Made by a program: the position numbers and the translations under genes | NCBI GenBank assembly: GCA_023213395.1 | Contig: CM041465.1 | Span: forward strand, 152,837,741-152,901,740 | Reading direction: 5' to 3' | Source of the DNA: Cycas panzhihuaensis | Taxonomy: Eukaryota; Cycadophyta | Length of the DNA stretch: 64,000 bases | Shown here: positions 12,816 to 25,358 of the stretch, piece by piece | Numbering within the stretch: position 1 is the first letter of the stretch | How the letters are laid out: each line of letters starts with the position of its first letter | Notes under the pieces: model-generated | Told to the model about the DNA's origin: nothing | The model's input: the letters and a program-made list of their open reading frames with translations, nothing else | Database searches by the model: none

Positions 12816-13098
12816 TGTTGTGACCTAATACAATTATGTAACTCAGGTATAATTTTGATAAATTATTAGAAGTTAATTTTTTTAATTATTAGGGAGAAGA
12901 AATCTTATTATTATTATTGAAAGATAAGTTTTTATTAAAAAGTCATTATTTTTTAAAAGTGACCAAAGCTAACATCTATAAATAGAGAATTATCATTCAT
13001 TTGTAAGCTATCTTTTGTAAGTTAATTTATTTAGGGTCTTTTGACCATTTGACTCTTAGGAGCTTATTTTCACCTTTTATTTCAATTTTCTTATATCA
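12816..13098 (+). repeat. Putative 3' LTR of Gypsy remnant G3
   Basis: It begins TGTTGTGACC directly after a polypurine tract and holds a TATA box CTATAAATAGAG at 12976-12987, as in plant LTR promoters. The right end is uncertain; a CA at 13097-13098 gives a 283-bp LTR. No partner LTR lies in the window, so the end was chosen only by the TG...CA rule. Confidence 0.45.
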
Positions 13099-13121
13099 TG
13101 GAAGTAGATCCTCTTTAGGAT

Positions 13122-13784
13122 CATTAGATAATGTAACAATAATATTTTAGATATAAAACTTTTGAAAGGTTGGTAGCATAGTTTCCCCCCCAAACTTCTA
13201 TGGAGGGATCCAAGGCCTCCTTTGGCTAGGGGTTATTGCGACATCTGGACCTCCCTCCCCCCCACCCGTGCATACAAAGAGGGGGTTCGGGAGTGATAGC
13301 CCCTAACCCAAAAAACTAGCACTATGAAACATACTAAATTATAAAGAGAATCGGGGTTATTTATTTAAAATACTCCATATTTGATGGTCAAAATTTGTGC
13401 CTTATATGACTCTCTCATATAGATCGATTTAGGGTGTTTTTTCATGATGTTAATGGCATTCAATGTATTAGATATACTATGAGGAGTAAAGTGGCTGGTT
13501 ATTGTTACTGTAAATATTTTACTATAGATTATGTACATTTCTCTATTCTTAGATAATAAAGATCGATACCTTTCTTATGTGGATGTTTCCCTAGCACACT
13601 ATTAGGGTTTTACCACATTATATCTAATGTATATGTGATGCTTTAGTTTTTTGATTTATTTATTGTATTATCTCTAGTTTAAGAACCTGCATGTTAAATT
13701 TTAGTTTCAATTCTTATAACTAGTTACAAAATAATTTAGATCTTGATGGTGGTTTCTAGTTATTGTGACATAGTTTTCTCAATA
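13122..13784 (+). repeat. 5' LTR of Copia C1
   Basis: Pairs with 17810-18459. The start CATTAGATAATG is set by alignment with the C2 LTR (TGTTGGATATTG) and by the TSD; the terminal TG has mutated to CA. A G/C-rich CCCCC...GGGGG block near 13183-13300 is shared with the other LTRs of the family. The end is TCTCAATA. Confidence 0.9.
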
Positions 13785-13786
13785 AG

Positions 13787-13800
13787 TGGTATCAGAGCCA
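13787..13800 (+). other. Primer-binding site of Copia C1 (tRNA-iMet)
   Basis: TGGTATCAGAGCCA, two bases after the LTR, complementary to the 3' end of plant initiator-methionine tRNA. Confidence 0.9.
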
Positions 13801-13856
13801 TTTTTATTTTTGTAGCAAGTTTGTGAAGGTTTTGGTGTTGGTTTTTTCTACACTAA

Positions 13857-16800
13857 ATGGAGAAACTAGTGAATGCAAAATTTGAGGTTAAGAAATTCAA
13901 TTGTAAGAATAACTTAAAGTTGTAAAAACTAAAAGCATATGATGTTTTAGTATAATAGGAATTGTATAGAGCTCTTATAAGTAAATCAAAGAAACTTGCA
14001 GGGATAGACAATGCCAAATAGGAGGACGATTTGGATAAAAGAGCTCTTAGCACAATATTACTGTGCTTGGTAGATGAAGTTCTATTTAACATTATAGGGG
14101 AGAAGATAGTAGTAAGATTATAGACTTGGTTAAAAGCCTTGTATATGACTAAATTGGTGAATCGAATCTACTTAAAAAGGTAATTATACTTATTATAGAT
14201 AAAGGAAGGTATAAAAATTCTTGATCACTTAAATCTTTTCAATTCTCTTATTTATCAGTTAGCTAGTATCAATGTCACAATTGAGAATAAGAACAAGGCT
14301 ACTACCTTATTATGTTTATTACTAGAATCTTGGGATAATATTGTCGCCTTAATTAGTTTTAGTACTACACATAAATTAGACTATAATTCTGTTGTAAGTG
14401 CTTTATTGACAGAAGAGGTGGAAGAAGTCTCATCTTAAAACCTTTGAACTAGAAGCTATAATAACAAGGGGAAAAATGATTGAGAGAGGATAAAGCTCTA
14501 GGGACACATCAAGGTTAAAATTAAAAGGCAAGAACAATAAGCTCAGATGTTGGCACTACAGTAAGATAGGCCACCTCAAAGAAGGATTGCTACAAAAGGA
14601 AGGAGTTCCAGAAAAAAGAAGACCCTAGCAAGGATGTTAATTAGTTGGAGTCGAAGTAAGATATAGATGATGATGTCTTGGTTACTTATAATATTTCCCA
14701 TTATCATCATGTTGGTTATTAGATTAAGGTGCTCCACACAACATATATATATATAAGAGTTAGTTTTTATTATACCAACCTCTTGATAGTGGTGATGTAT
14801 TTATCACAAATAAAGTTTCTTGTAAGATGATGGGCATTAGTAGCATCAAAATTAAAATGTTTGATGGTGTCGTGAGAACATTAACTGAAGTTAGACATGT
14901 ACCTGATCTAAAAAATAATCTAATTTCCTTGAGTGAACTAAATTCTGGTGGTTATAAGTACATGGATTATGATAGAGTCTTGAAGGTGTCAAAGGGCACC
15001 TTTGTTGTTATGAAAGCCTTAAAGAAATAAAACCTTTATATTTTGGTGGAAAGTATAGATGTCAGTCATATAGCTATAATATTAAAAACTATAGAAGATC
15101 CAGCTTAGTTATAGCATTAGAAACTTGGGCATATGAATGAGAGAGGTCTTAAGGTTTTGATGAATAATAAATTACTTCTTAACTTGTAGCTTTCAGATTT
15201 GACTTTTTGTAAATATTGTATTTTTAGAAAATAGTATAAACTTAAGTTTAAAGTAGGGAGTCACACTTATAAAGGTGTTCTAGAGAATGTACATTCAGAT
15301 ATGTGGGGACCAACCCCTATAATATCCTATGGAAGATTATTGTACTTTATCACATTTATAGATGATTGCCCTAAAAAGATATGGGTATATTTTTTGAAAA
15401 AGAAATCTAAAGTTTTCAATATGTTTAAGTAATTCAAGGCTCTGGTTGAGAAGAACACTTGTAGATTAATCAAATGTTTAAGAACTAACAATAGAGGTGA
15501 GTTCAACTCTTTAGATTTTGAGAACTATTATAGAGAAGTTAGAATCGAAAGGCATAAGACCACTAGCTATACTCTGTAGCAGAATGGAATAACTGAGTAC
15601 ATGAATAGGACACTCTTAGAAAGAGCAAGAAGCATACTGAGTAATATAAGAGTGGAGTAGGGCTTATGGGCAGAAGCTATAAATAGGTCACCATTACTTA
15701 CAATAGACTATAAGATTCCTAAAGAGGTATAGATTAGACATCCATGCAACTATTCAAATTTGAAAAATTTTTAGTTGTGTTACTTATGCCTTGACTAATA
15801 AAAGTCAACATTCAAAGTTAAACCCAAAATCCAAAAGATGTATTTTTGTTGGTTATGGTGATAAATATAGTATGAAGGGATATAGGTTATGGGATCCTAC
15901 TGCCCATAAAATCACTATTAATAGAGATGTTATATTTGATGAATCTCTTTTTTTAAAATCAAACAGCATAGAAGTTGGAGTAAAATAAGAGCAAAAAGTT
16001 GAATATCAACACATCAAGCTTGAGACTCATCCATCTTTGAAAACAAAAAAGCAGGAAGAGCTTTCTGAAGATGAATCTAGAATAGATTTATAAGAGTATA
16101 TGGATACTCCTCCACCAACTATTAGAATATCTACACGAGTCAGTCATCCACCTGATGGTACAACCCTTCTATTTCTATTACTTTAGTTTCTAATGATGAT
16201 GAGCCTACATGCTATCAATAAGCAATAGATGATATCCATTGTAAGAAGTAGAAGAGGACTATGTAGGAAGAGATAAATACTTTAAAGAAAAATAATTCAT
16301 AGGACTTAGTAGAACTTCCACATGGTAGGAAGATTATTGGTTATAAGTGGGTTTTCAAGAAGAAAATAGATGTTGATAGAAAGGTTGACAAATATAGGGT
16401 AAGACTAGTGGCTAAAGGTTTTATAGAAAAAACAGGTATTGATTTTTATGAGATATTTTCACCAATTATCAAACTTGTTTCAATTCGAGTTCTATTAACA
16501 TTGGTAGCTTCTCTTGATTTAAAGTTGGAGTAGCTAGACATAAAAATAGCTTTTCTACATGGGCATTTAGATGAGGAGATCTATGTAGATCAACCATAAG
16601 GGTTTGTACAAGATGGAAAGAAAAGACTTATTTGTAGGCTTAAGAAATCATTGCATGGCTTGAAGTAATCACTTAGGCAATAGCATAGAAAGTTTGATGC
16701 CTTTATAGAGAGCCAAAATTTTGAAAGAAGTAAGTATGATTATTATATTTATTTTAAATTCTTAGGTAATGGCTTATTCATTATCTTGATATTGTATGTT

Positions 16801-17770
16801 GATAACATGCTAGTTGCAAGTAAGAGTATGACAGAAATTAACAAGTTAAAAGCTCAACTGGCTAGGACTTTTGATATGAAGGCTCTAATAGTTGTAAAAT
16901 AAATCTTAAGTATAGAGATACATAGAGATAGGAAAAATAGTAAGCTATGGTTATCATAGAAGAAATATATGGAGAAGGTGCTAACTAGATTTAGTATGGA
17001 AAATGTAAAACTATTTAGTATCTCATTGGCTTCCCATTTCAAGATTTCTTCAAGTATGAGTCCTAGTAGTGAAGAAGAAAAGGATTATATATCTCATATA
17101 CCTTATACCAGTGTAGTAAAAAGTTTGATGCATGCTATGATATGTACAAGACTTAATATTTCACATGCAGTTAATATAGTTAGCAAGTTTATGGCAAATA
17201 TAGGAAAGGAACATTAAGCAGCATTGAAATGGATGCTTCAGTATTTGAGGGGAACAAGTGACTATTGCATCAACTTTGAAGGTACAGGTAATCAGGTTTG
17301 TAGGTATGTTGATTCAGACTTTAGAGGAGATTTAGATAAGAGAAGGTCTACTTCGGGTTATGTGTTTACTCTTGTAAATGGTCTAATTAGTTGGATGTCA
17401 AAATTATGGAGTACAATTACATTATCGACTACAGAAGTTGAATATGTTGTTACATCAAATTCTTATAAGGAAGAAATCTAGTTATAGGGTCCATTAGTTA
17501 AGCTTGGAAAGAAATAGGAAAAGGTAAAGCTATTTTGTGATAATCAATGTGCTATTTACTTAGCAAAGAATCTAGTTTATCATAGTAGGATAAAGCATAT
17601 TACTCTTAAGTACTATTCTATTAGACAGGTTGTGGAAACAGGTAGAGTGGCACTTTAGAAGGTTAACACAAAATAGAATTATATTGACATATTCACAAAA
17701 CTAACACTATTGAAGAATTTTTAAATGGTGCTTGATTTTTATTGGTTTACAGAAAAGGTGAGGAATAGTC
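13857..17770 (+). pseudogene. Copia C1 gag-pol, heavily decayed
   Basis: From the ATG at 13857 (MEKLVNAKFEVKKFN) the Gag, protease, integrase, RT and RNase H regions can be followed in the normal Copia order against the better copy C2. Landmarks: integrase around 15280-15670, RT block LDIKIAFLHGHLDEEIYVDQ-like near 16530-16600, the active-site motif LYVDNML near 16793-16813, RNase H around 17240-17480 and the IFTK tail near 17690. Dozens of stops, many of them TAG where C2 has CAG or TGG, point to G/C-to-A/T decay. YVDN instead of the catalytic YVDD is shared with C2. Confidence 0.9.
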
Positions 17771-17809
17771 TAAGAAAGATATTAAGTAAATTATTATTAA
17801 AGTGGAGAT

Positions 17810-18459
17810 TGTTAACAACAATGTTTTAGACATAAAAATTTTGATAGGTTGGTAGTGCAGTTTTCTCTTTAAACTTTTGTGGGGGGGTTTAAGGAGAAAA
17901 AGAGCCCCTCTTGGAGTGGGGGGAGGGGGGGTGTATGGGGACCCCCATTCCTCTATAAAGAGGGAGTTCAAGGGTAATAGCCTCCAACCTAAAAAACTAG
18001 CACTATGAATCATACTAAATTATAAAGAGAATGGGGTCATTCATTTAAAATATTTTAGATTTAATGGTCAAGATTTATGCCTTATATGACTGTCTTATAT
18101 ATCTTGATTTAGAGTGTTTTTTCATTATATTAATGGAATTCGATGTATTGTATGTAGTGTGAGGAGTAGGGTGGTTGGTTATTGTTACTATGAATATTCT
18201 TTTATAAATTATATATATTTCTCCATTCTTGAATAATAAAGATCGATACATTTCCTATGTGGATGTTTTCCTAACACACTACAAGGGTTTTACTGTGTTG
18301 TATCTAGTGTATATGTGATGGATTTCTAATTTATTTATTGTATTATTTCTAGTTTAAGAACTTGCATGTTAAATTTTAGTTTCAATTCCTGTAACTATTT
18401 GTAAAATAGTTTAGTTCTTGGTTACGATTTCTGGTTATTAGGACCTAGTTTTCTTAATA
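17810..18459 (+). repeat. 3' LTR of Copia C1
   Basis: 650 bp, starts TGTTAACAAC after a GTGGAGAT polypurine tract and lacks about 8 bases near its 5' end compared with C2. It ends TTCTTAATA just before the AGGAT duplication. A run of G around 17881-17935 is the expanded G-rich block of this LTR family. Confidence 0.9.
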
Positions 18460-18464
18460 AGGAT

Positions 18465-19128
18465 CACTTTAAACTATGATACAATAGTAGAATCATCCAA
18501 CTATATCATTTGATAAATTAACAAATCTATTAGTGAAATACTAGATAATATTAGTCTAAGCTAACAAGATATAAGATCCTTTATAAACTCTTTTCACATA
18601 CTCTAAGTTATTTTAATGACCTAAAGCATAGAATTAGCAACCACAAATTATAGCTAAAATATATAATAATTCTAGAACTCAAAAATAGAATAGAGTTCCA
18701 ATATTACATATAAGAATCCTAATCCTAGGTTTAATAACTCTAATCCTAATTTATTATGGAACTTTAATCAACACTTAATGCAAAATTTCCCCCGTGGTCA
18801 AATTCTAATTAATTAAAAATTTTTAATTAGAAACCTATCTAGAATCCTAAGTTTGATTAAACTATAGTTCAAACTTGTACCTATTACCACAAAAAGGAAT
18901 ATAGTAAAGTGGTTTATAGGAAACAAATAGTTTTTGAGGCATGGAAAGCCTCTAAAAGAACTCAACAAAAGTCTAATTAGTCTAACTATATTTACATCTT
19001 ACTTTTCTACACCTATATCATCTTCATCTCCTCTATTTCTAAATTCAAATACCTCACACCATATGATAAGGGCACGAAAACTACTTTTTCTTGTATAAAT
19101 CTAGTGTTAATATAAATGATAAATTATC
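18465..19128 (+). pseudogene. Outer Copia element O: gag end and protease start
   Basis: Plus-strand remnants of Gag, zinc knuckle and protease of the outermost element. Near 18530 a SISEILDNIS block matches the UBN2-type Copia Gag. Near 18865-18915 CTYYHKKEYSKVVY occupies the place of a C-x2-C-x4-H-x4-C zinc knuckle, with Cys and His codons turned into Tyr and Gly into Glu, all single G-to-A or C-to-T steps. At 19039-19071 LNSNTSHHMIR stands where the protease has D-S-G-A-S-H-H-M; Asp to Asn and Gly to Asn are again transitions. The frame is cut by element E at 19129-19133 and continues at 58244 inside the protease. The left part of gag lies before C1, where it cannot be followed confidently. 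Confidence 0.7.
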
Positions 19129-19133
19129 ATTTG

Positions 19134-19477
19134 TATTAGGATTAATATCCTTCACTTAACTCTCACCTTAAGAACATGTGAGTGTACACATCCTCATGAT
19201 AAGTTAAGGTAGGATTATTTTATTATGCATTATCATTATTTTATATTTTCTTGAATTTAGAGGTTGAGGAGGATTCCCTTCTTCCTCCTAAGTATATATT
19301 TTATAGGGTTCAAAACCCTAGTGTTCTTCAACCCCACCTTTATCAAGGGAATTTATATATACTTTCTTCAAATATAACTTAATACAATGATATTTACAAT
19401 ATGTACTCTCAATATGGCTTGAATGTTACTTTGATTTATATGTTCACTTGCTCTACTTTGTTCTTCATACTCTAACA
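19134..19477 (+). repeat. 5' LTR of element E
   Basis: 344 bp, begins TATTAGGATTAATATCC (terminal TG mutated to TA in both copies) and ends ACTCTAACA. It is colinear with the LTR at 57895-58238. Confidence 0.92.
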
Positions 19478-19490
19478 TAGTATCAGAGCA
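19478..19490 (+). other. Primer-binding site of element E
   Basis: TAGTATCAGAGCA, one base off the tRNA-iMet complement TGGTATCAGAGC, immediately after the LTR. Confidence 0.85.
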
Positions 19491-20239
19491 TATTGTTCTT
19501 GGGCCTCTAACATTATATTGGCAACCTTTGTGTTAATCTTGGAAACATTTGTAAAAGAGCATCAAGACCTTGGCTATATTTAGCTTCATTACTTAGCATC
19601 AAAGTAATAGATCTTGGCTACATTTACATTTGTAGATTTTGGATTATATTTAGGGTTAGATCTTAGCTACATGAGCATATTGACCTTGGTAACATTAGTA
19701 TCATAGCTTAAGATAAGTAGTATATTGCTTTTATTTAGCTTTTTATAAGATTTATTGATAGTTGTCATACTATTTTTTGCTAAAAACTTGATTCTTTTGA
19801 TCCATATGCTCAAAATAACCTATATTTTCTTAGATCTATGCAATTTTTGAAGCCATAATCAACCTAACAAATGTTTAGAGTCATTACATTAGTATTTCAA
19901 CTAATGTTTCTTATGATTTTAATCTTTTTGTACTAATTTTTTGAGGTTTTATAATAGAATAATTTATATTTTCTTAGATCTGTGCAGAGTTTATAGCCAT
20001 AATCAACCTAACAAATGTTTGGAGTTATTACATTAACATTTTAACTAATATTTTTTATGATTTTAATTATTTTCTACTAATTTTTTGAGGTTTTGCAAGG
20101 AACTTAGATTTCTATAGGCTAGTGCACTCTCCACGGTGATCCAAAATATATCAAGCAACCACTCATTTTGAAGCTCTCTAAGTTAGCTCTGTAATGGATA
20201 TGATGGATGTGAAAACCATTAGCCCTACGAGGAAATATC
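19491..20239 (+). other. Leader of element E, part 1
   Basis: AT-rich and without a usable reading frame. It holds a 130-bp direct repeat (19821-19950 and 19965-20094). It is interrupted at ATATC by G1 and continues at 31602. Confidence 0.75.
19821..20094 (+). repeat. 130-bp direct repeat in the leader of E
   Basis: Unit 1 is 19821-19950 and unit 2 is 19965-20094, separated by 14 bases. Both run from TATATTTTCTTAGATC to TTTTTTGAGGTTTT with scattered, mainly transition, differences. Confidence 0.9.
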
Positions 20240-20631
20240 TGTTAGGGATATAACCCCTAACTTACCATCTCTTATATTCTCTTATATCTTCTACTTCTTC
20301 TCTCTTTTATCTTCTCTTATATCTTTTATTTCTTTCACTTTTTCCCTCTTCTTAATATCCCACATGCATAAGTAAAAGGTTGTGTAGTAGTTATTGAACA
20401 CTATATATATTCATGTAATATCCCACATGTATAAGTAGGAGGTTGGGTAGTGAGCATAGAGCCATATATATATTTATGTAATCCTTAGAGTAAGGTATCT
20501 TAAATATCATTGTTATTGCATGTAATTAGGAGGTTGCCTCCTCAAAGGGTATTACAATACAAGTGCTCTTTTTAGTGTTATTTGCATGTTACGTTAGGAT
20601 GTAATTATCATTAAGGAGTGGTATCCTACCA
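20240..20631 (+). repeat. 5' LTR of Gypsy G1
   Basis: 392 bp, TGTTAGGGAT to CCTACCA. It contains a pyrimidine-rich TCTTATAT/TTCTTCTC tract near 20270-20350 and a tandem duplication of about 63 bp (20354-20416, 20417-20480), also present in the 3' LTR. Confidence 0.93.
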
Positions 20632-20633
20632 AG

Positions 20634-20647
20634 TGGTATCAAATCAA
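20634..20647 (+). other. Primer-binding site of Gypsy G1
   Basis: TGGTATCAAATCAA, the tRNA-iMet complement with two substitutions, two bases after the LTR. Confidence 0.85.
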
Positions 20648-21512
20648 TCAATTCATACACTTTGAGAGAGTTAAATATATTAAATAATCAATTTTTTTCT
20701 ATTAGTTTTTTTTGTCAGTACCTATTTTTATTTAATTTTTACTTAGTTACTTTTTTTTTTTAGGGGTAGACAACATTGTAATTAGGAAGCTACCCTAACA
20801 CTACCACTGGGCAGTTTTATTTTGCATCTAGATAGAGACCCTATATCGAGGGTCTATAAATATCATAAGGATCTATCATTTTGGGTTAAGCTCATTATGG
20901 CTTTTTTGTCCCTTATATGAAAGACTAGAGATCACACTCCTAAATCAAGCCTTAGACAGAACTTGACTATGGAATTGTACCTCTATGTACCAATAGGTAT
21001 ATAGGAGGACCTCCTAGATAGGCCTTCCTAGTATAGGTAGCCATAGGAAACCTATTGACCATATGTGATTTTTATTGTATTAGTAAGTAGTCAGCCTGAG
21101 AAGTTGCTCTCCATGTACTCGAGAGACAAGGTAGAATGACTATAGAGTAGAGCGTTAACTTCTGTAAGTTGATACTATTTATGGCTAGGATTAGTATATC
21201 AGAGGGCCTACAAACTAGATAAGCCTATACTTAGTGTACTTGGTTAGTCTATTAGTGGTCTATGCACACTTAGTCAGTTAGAAAGCCAACCATCCTCAAT
21301 TTATTAAATATACTGTGTCTAGCCAATTTGTCATCAGTTCATGTGCATGTAGTTAGCTAGCCAGTCAATGACCAAAAAAGTAAAAAAATAAAAAATTATA
21401 TATATATATATATTACCTCATAAAACATTAGGGATAATAGTCTATAGATACCTCATCAAATTCCTTTCATTCACATTTCCTAATTAGGATTCAACTTAGG
21501 TTTTATGAACAA

Positions 21513-24500
21513 ATGGCCCCTAAGATGAACCCTAGTTAGACTCAAGATCTTAATGATATTGTCACACAACTTCAAGGAGATATATCACAAATCTAAACTA
21601 ACTTCAATAAAAAAGTTGAAGCAATAATACTAGAGCTCATAGCCATGAAACTCTTTAAAGAAAAAAAGATTAAAATTGATACTCATATAGGTGGGAGTCG
21701 CTTCGCTAAATAAGATGAAGATAATAACAGCAGGTGCTTCTGTCCTAACTTCCTTCCCAAGGTAGAAATTAAGAAGTTCAATGGCATAAATGTACGTACC
21801 TGGATCGCCCAAATGGAACACCACTTTATTCTTTATCAAGTTCTAAAAGATAAGAAGATCCCTCGTGCTTCTCTACATATGGAAACTTAACCCTACCAAC
21901 GGTACCAATGCATTATAAAAATAATTAGTAGGCTTAGTTATCAATGGAAGGGTTTTGTCAAGGATCTTACAACTCAATATGATAATACTCATGATCATGA
22001 CCACTTTAACTAATTAGTTAAAGTCAGATATGAGGGGACTACTTTGACTTATATAGTAGAATATCAATGTCTCTCCACAAGGGTTGATGGTCTTTATTAG
22101 AATAAATTACTTAAGTTGTACATTGGTAGGTTACGAGATGACATCAAACACGAGTTGCAACTCTTAAAACCTAATAACATCTCTATAACTATTAATTTTT
22201 CTCAATATATTGAAGCAAAAAATAAGGCATCTCAACCGCTCCCACGAATATTCCTAAAAAAGTGACCATAATTTTAGGTTCTTGGTGTGCAACAAATGAC
22301 TTCCCAAGAGATGGATGAGAAATGATTGAAAGCTGCTTTCATTATAACCAAAAGTGGAATAAAGAATATAAATATCTTGAATGATACTTATTCATTATTG
22401 AGGATGTCTAAGATGATGAACTAGTAAAGAAGGCCTCCTTATAGCCAGGAAATAATGATTATGATCTACCTAAGGAGGAAGAAGAAGATACTGTTACTAT
22501 ATCTATGCATGCCCTTGCTAGAACTGTGGCCTCACAAATACTCAAACTTATTAGATACATGAAAAAAAAGGTGGTGGTTATCCTCATAGATTCTAGGAGC
22601 ACCCACCATTTCATTAATAAAAAACTTACTAAAGAACTCCATTATTTTCCATATCCTATCAAAAATTTCTAGGTTATGGTGGCTAATAGAGGAACACTCT
22701 CTTACAAGGGAAAATATGACAATATCAAGTTGCAAATAGGTGACTATCACCTCTCCACTTCTATATATATCATTCCTGTTAGAGGAGTCGATATTATACT
22801 TGGGATACAATGGCTTAAACCACTAGGAACTATTCAACTAACTATATAAGAACTCTTCATCTGATTTACTTATGAGGGAATTGACTATTAATTAAATGGG
22901 AGCATTCCTCCTCCAACCCAAATCATTAGCTCATACCATATAGAGAGGTTCATTAAAAAGTGTGGTATAGGAATCATTACCAAATATTATGCTCTAGAAG
23001 GTCAAGAACTTCCAATAGAATGGGACATTCTCCAAGATGATAATATACCAAATGACTTAAAATTGGTACTTCACTACCATAATGGGGTCTTTTAGGATAT
23101 TCCTTAAGGTCTTCCCCTAGTACGTGACCAACATCATAGAATTAACCTAATAGATGGAAGCAATCCTTCTTATATTTGACCATATTGGTACCCTTATGAT
23201 CAAAAGAATAAAATTAAATGACTAGTTCAAGAACTCCTTAATGCTAGTACTGTTAGGAAAAGTAAAAGTACTTTTTCTACATTAGTAATTTGAGTAAGAA
23301 AAAAGGATGGCTCAATTTGCCTGTGTGTAGACTATCGTGAGCTCAATAAGATTACTATCAAGGATAAATTTCCTATACCAATCATCGATGAACTCTATAG
23401 ATTAATATTCTTCACATCATTAGACTTATGGTTAGGATACCATCAAATTAGGATCAAAGTAGAGGATGTTCATAAAACTGCATTTCATACATATGAAGGG
23501 CATTATGAATTTTTAGTCATGTCATTTGGCTTGACTAATGTCCCATCCACCTTTCAAGGACTCATAAATAAACTCTTTAGCCTTACTTAAGGAAGTTCAT
23601 GTTAGTCTTTTTTGATGACATTCTGATATTCAGTCATATATGGGAAGACCATCTTCAACATGTTGATAAAGTATTATAAGTGCTCACAAATAACTAACTT
23701 TATTAAAAAAAAATAAAATGTCAATTTGGATAAATATAAATAGAATATTTGGGCTATATTATCTCTTTAGAAAGAGTCAAGGTAAATCCTAAGAAAATTG
23801 CAGTTATCATGAACTAGACTAAACCCAAAAACATCAGGGGTCTTCGTGGATTCTTGGGAATCACAGGGTATTATCAAAAGTTTGTTTAGGGCTATGCAAG
23901 GATTTCTTCTCATTTAATCAACTTGTTAAAAAAAGATTCCTTTCATTGGAATGATAGGCCTCTTAAGCATTTGAATACCTAAAGGTGGATTTAACTACTA
24001 CACCAATCCCTGTAACACCAGACTTTATAAAGACCTTCACTATTGAATGTGATGCATCAAGGCAAGGCATTGGAGCTGTCTTAATACAAAAAGGAAAACC
24101 TTTAGCCCTTGAAAGTCATCAACTTATACATAAAGAATAAGTCAAATCTAGCTATAAGAAGGAGATGTTAGAAATTCTCCATGCAGTTAGAAAATGGCGA
24201 CAATATTTATTGGGAACATATTTCTAAATTAAAACAGACCATGATAGCTTAACATACTTCCTAGCTTAAAGGATGACATCTGAGGAACAATAAAAATGGG
24301 TCACCAAAATGTAATCTTTTAACTTTGAAATCATATATAAAAAAGGCAAGGATAATATAGTTGTTAATGCTTTGTCTTGTAAGGAAGAAGGCTCTACACT
24401 ATATTCTATCACCATGATCAATCCCTCTTAGATAGCGGTTGCCAGGTAAGAATGGGATCAAGACCCCTTTACAAAGTAGATCATTTAAGACATTCAAGTT

Positions 24501-25358
24501 TGGGTAGGACATTCAACCCACTATATATGGTCTACAAATATTCTTTGATACGAGAATCAAATATATATATGCCCTCACTCTAGCCTTAATGAGCAAATTT
24601 TATATAATGTACATGCCTCTCCAATAGTAGGTCACTTAGGGTTCTTATGTACATACCACTACTTAAAATAATATTTCTTTTAGAAAAAGGAGATGTAAAG
24701 AGATATATTTCCTCATAAGAAATTTGTCAATGACATAAGATAAAAATAGTTAAGTCCCTAAGATTGTTTCAACCCCTTCCTATACCAAATCAACGATGGG
24801 AAGAAATTTCTATGGACTTCATCATGGGTCTACTCAAGTCAGAAGGAAAAGATACTATTTCGTGGTTGTTGATAGGCTAACCAAATATGCTCATTTTTGT
24901 GGCATTCAAGTTATATATAAGGCAAAATAAATTATTGAGATCTTTTTAAAGGATATACATAGGTTACATGGCATGCTCAAATACATAGTCAGTGATTGGG
25001 ACCCCAAGTTCACAAATAACTTTTGGACAGAACTCTTTAATCTACTTGGTACCAAATTGACAATGATCTCATCTAACCATTCAAAAACATATGGTCAAAC
25101 TAAGATGGTTAATAAGCACCTTGAAGGATAGCTTCATTATTATGCTTCAGATAAGCAAGGCCAGTGGTATCATTAGCTTCCTTTAGTAGAATGGTGGTAT
25201 AATACAATCTATCATGCATTAGCAGAAATGACTTCGTTCCAAGCATTATATAGCTATGAACCACCCACACTTAAGAATTATGCCATAATCAGTTCTAAGA
25301 TTCAAGCAGTCGAGGACCACATCCAATAAACAACGCATATTCTTAATCTACTCAAGGA
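21513..25358 (+). pseudogene. Gypsy G1 gag, protease, RT, RNase H and most of integrase
   Basis: From the ATG at 21513 (MAPKMNPS) one polyprotein can be followed through scattered stops. Gag around 21750-22230 (VEIKKFNGINVRTWIAQME). Protease near 22570-22620 with LIDSRSTHHFI, Arg replacing the active-site Gly. RT around 23260-23720 ([36 protein letters not shown]). RNase H around 24020-24390 (RKWRQYLLG, TDHDSLTYFL). Integrase from 24620: RWEEISMDFIMGL, VVVDRLTKYAHF, VSDWDPKFTNNFW with the second catalytic Asp, and VEWWYNTIYHA. The frame is cut at 25358 by C2; the next codons follow directly at 30701. The RT active site lies in a frameshifted area near 23605. Too many stops to be functional. 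Confidence 0.92.

Larger units (their letters stand above)
13122..18459 (+). mobile_element. Ty1/Copia retrotransposon C1
   Basis: A full-length decayed Copia of 5338 bp. LTRs lie at 13122-13784 and 17810-18459, a tRNA-iMet primer-binding site follows the 5' LTR, and a GTGGAGAT polypurine tract precedes the 3' LTR. A perfect 5-bp TSD AGGAT is at 13117-13121 and 18460-18464. It belongs to the same family as C2 (25359-30695): LTRs, PBS and gag-pol align throughout. It is inserted in the gag of the outer Copia O, whose frame resumes at 18465. Confidence 0.95.

Noticed and set aside
13787-13800. tRNA-like matches at the TGGTATCAGAGC sites taken as possible tRNA genes
   Set aside because: Only the 12-14 bases complementary to the tRNA 3' end are present, next to LTRs; they are primer-binding sites.
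17747-18013. 88-codon minus-strand frame with Pro-rich tract
   Set aside because: Lies across the C1 3' LTR start; the Pro run is the G-rich LTR block read backwards.
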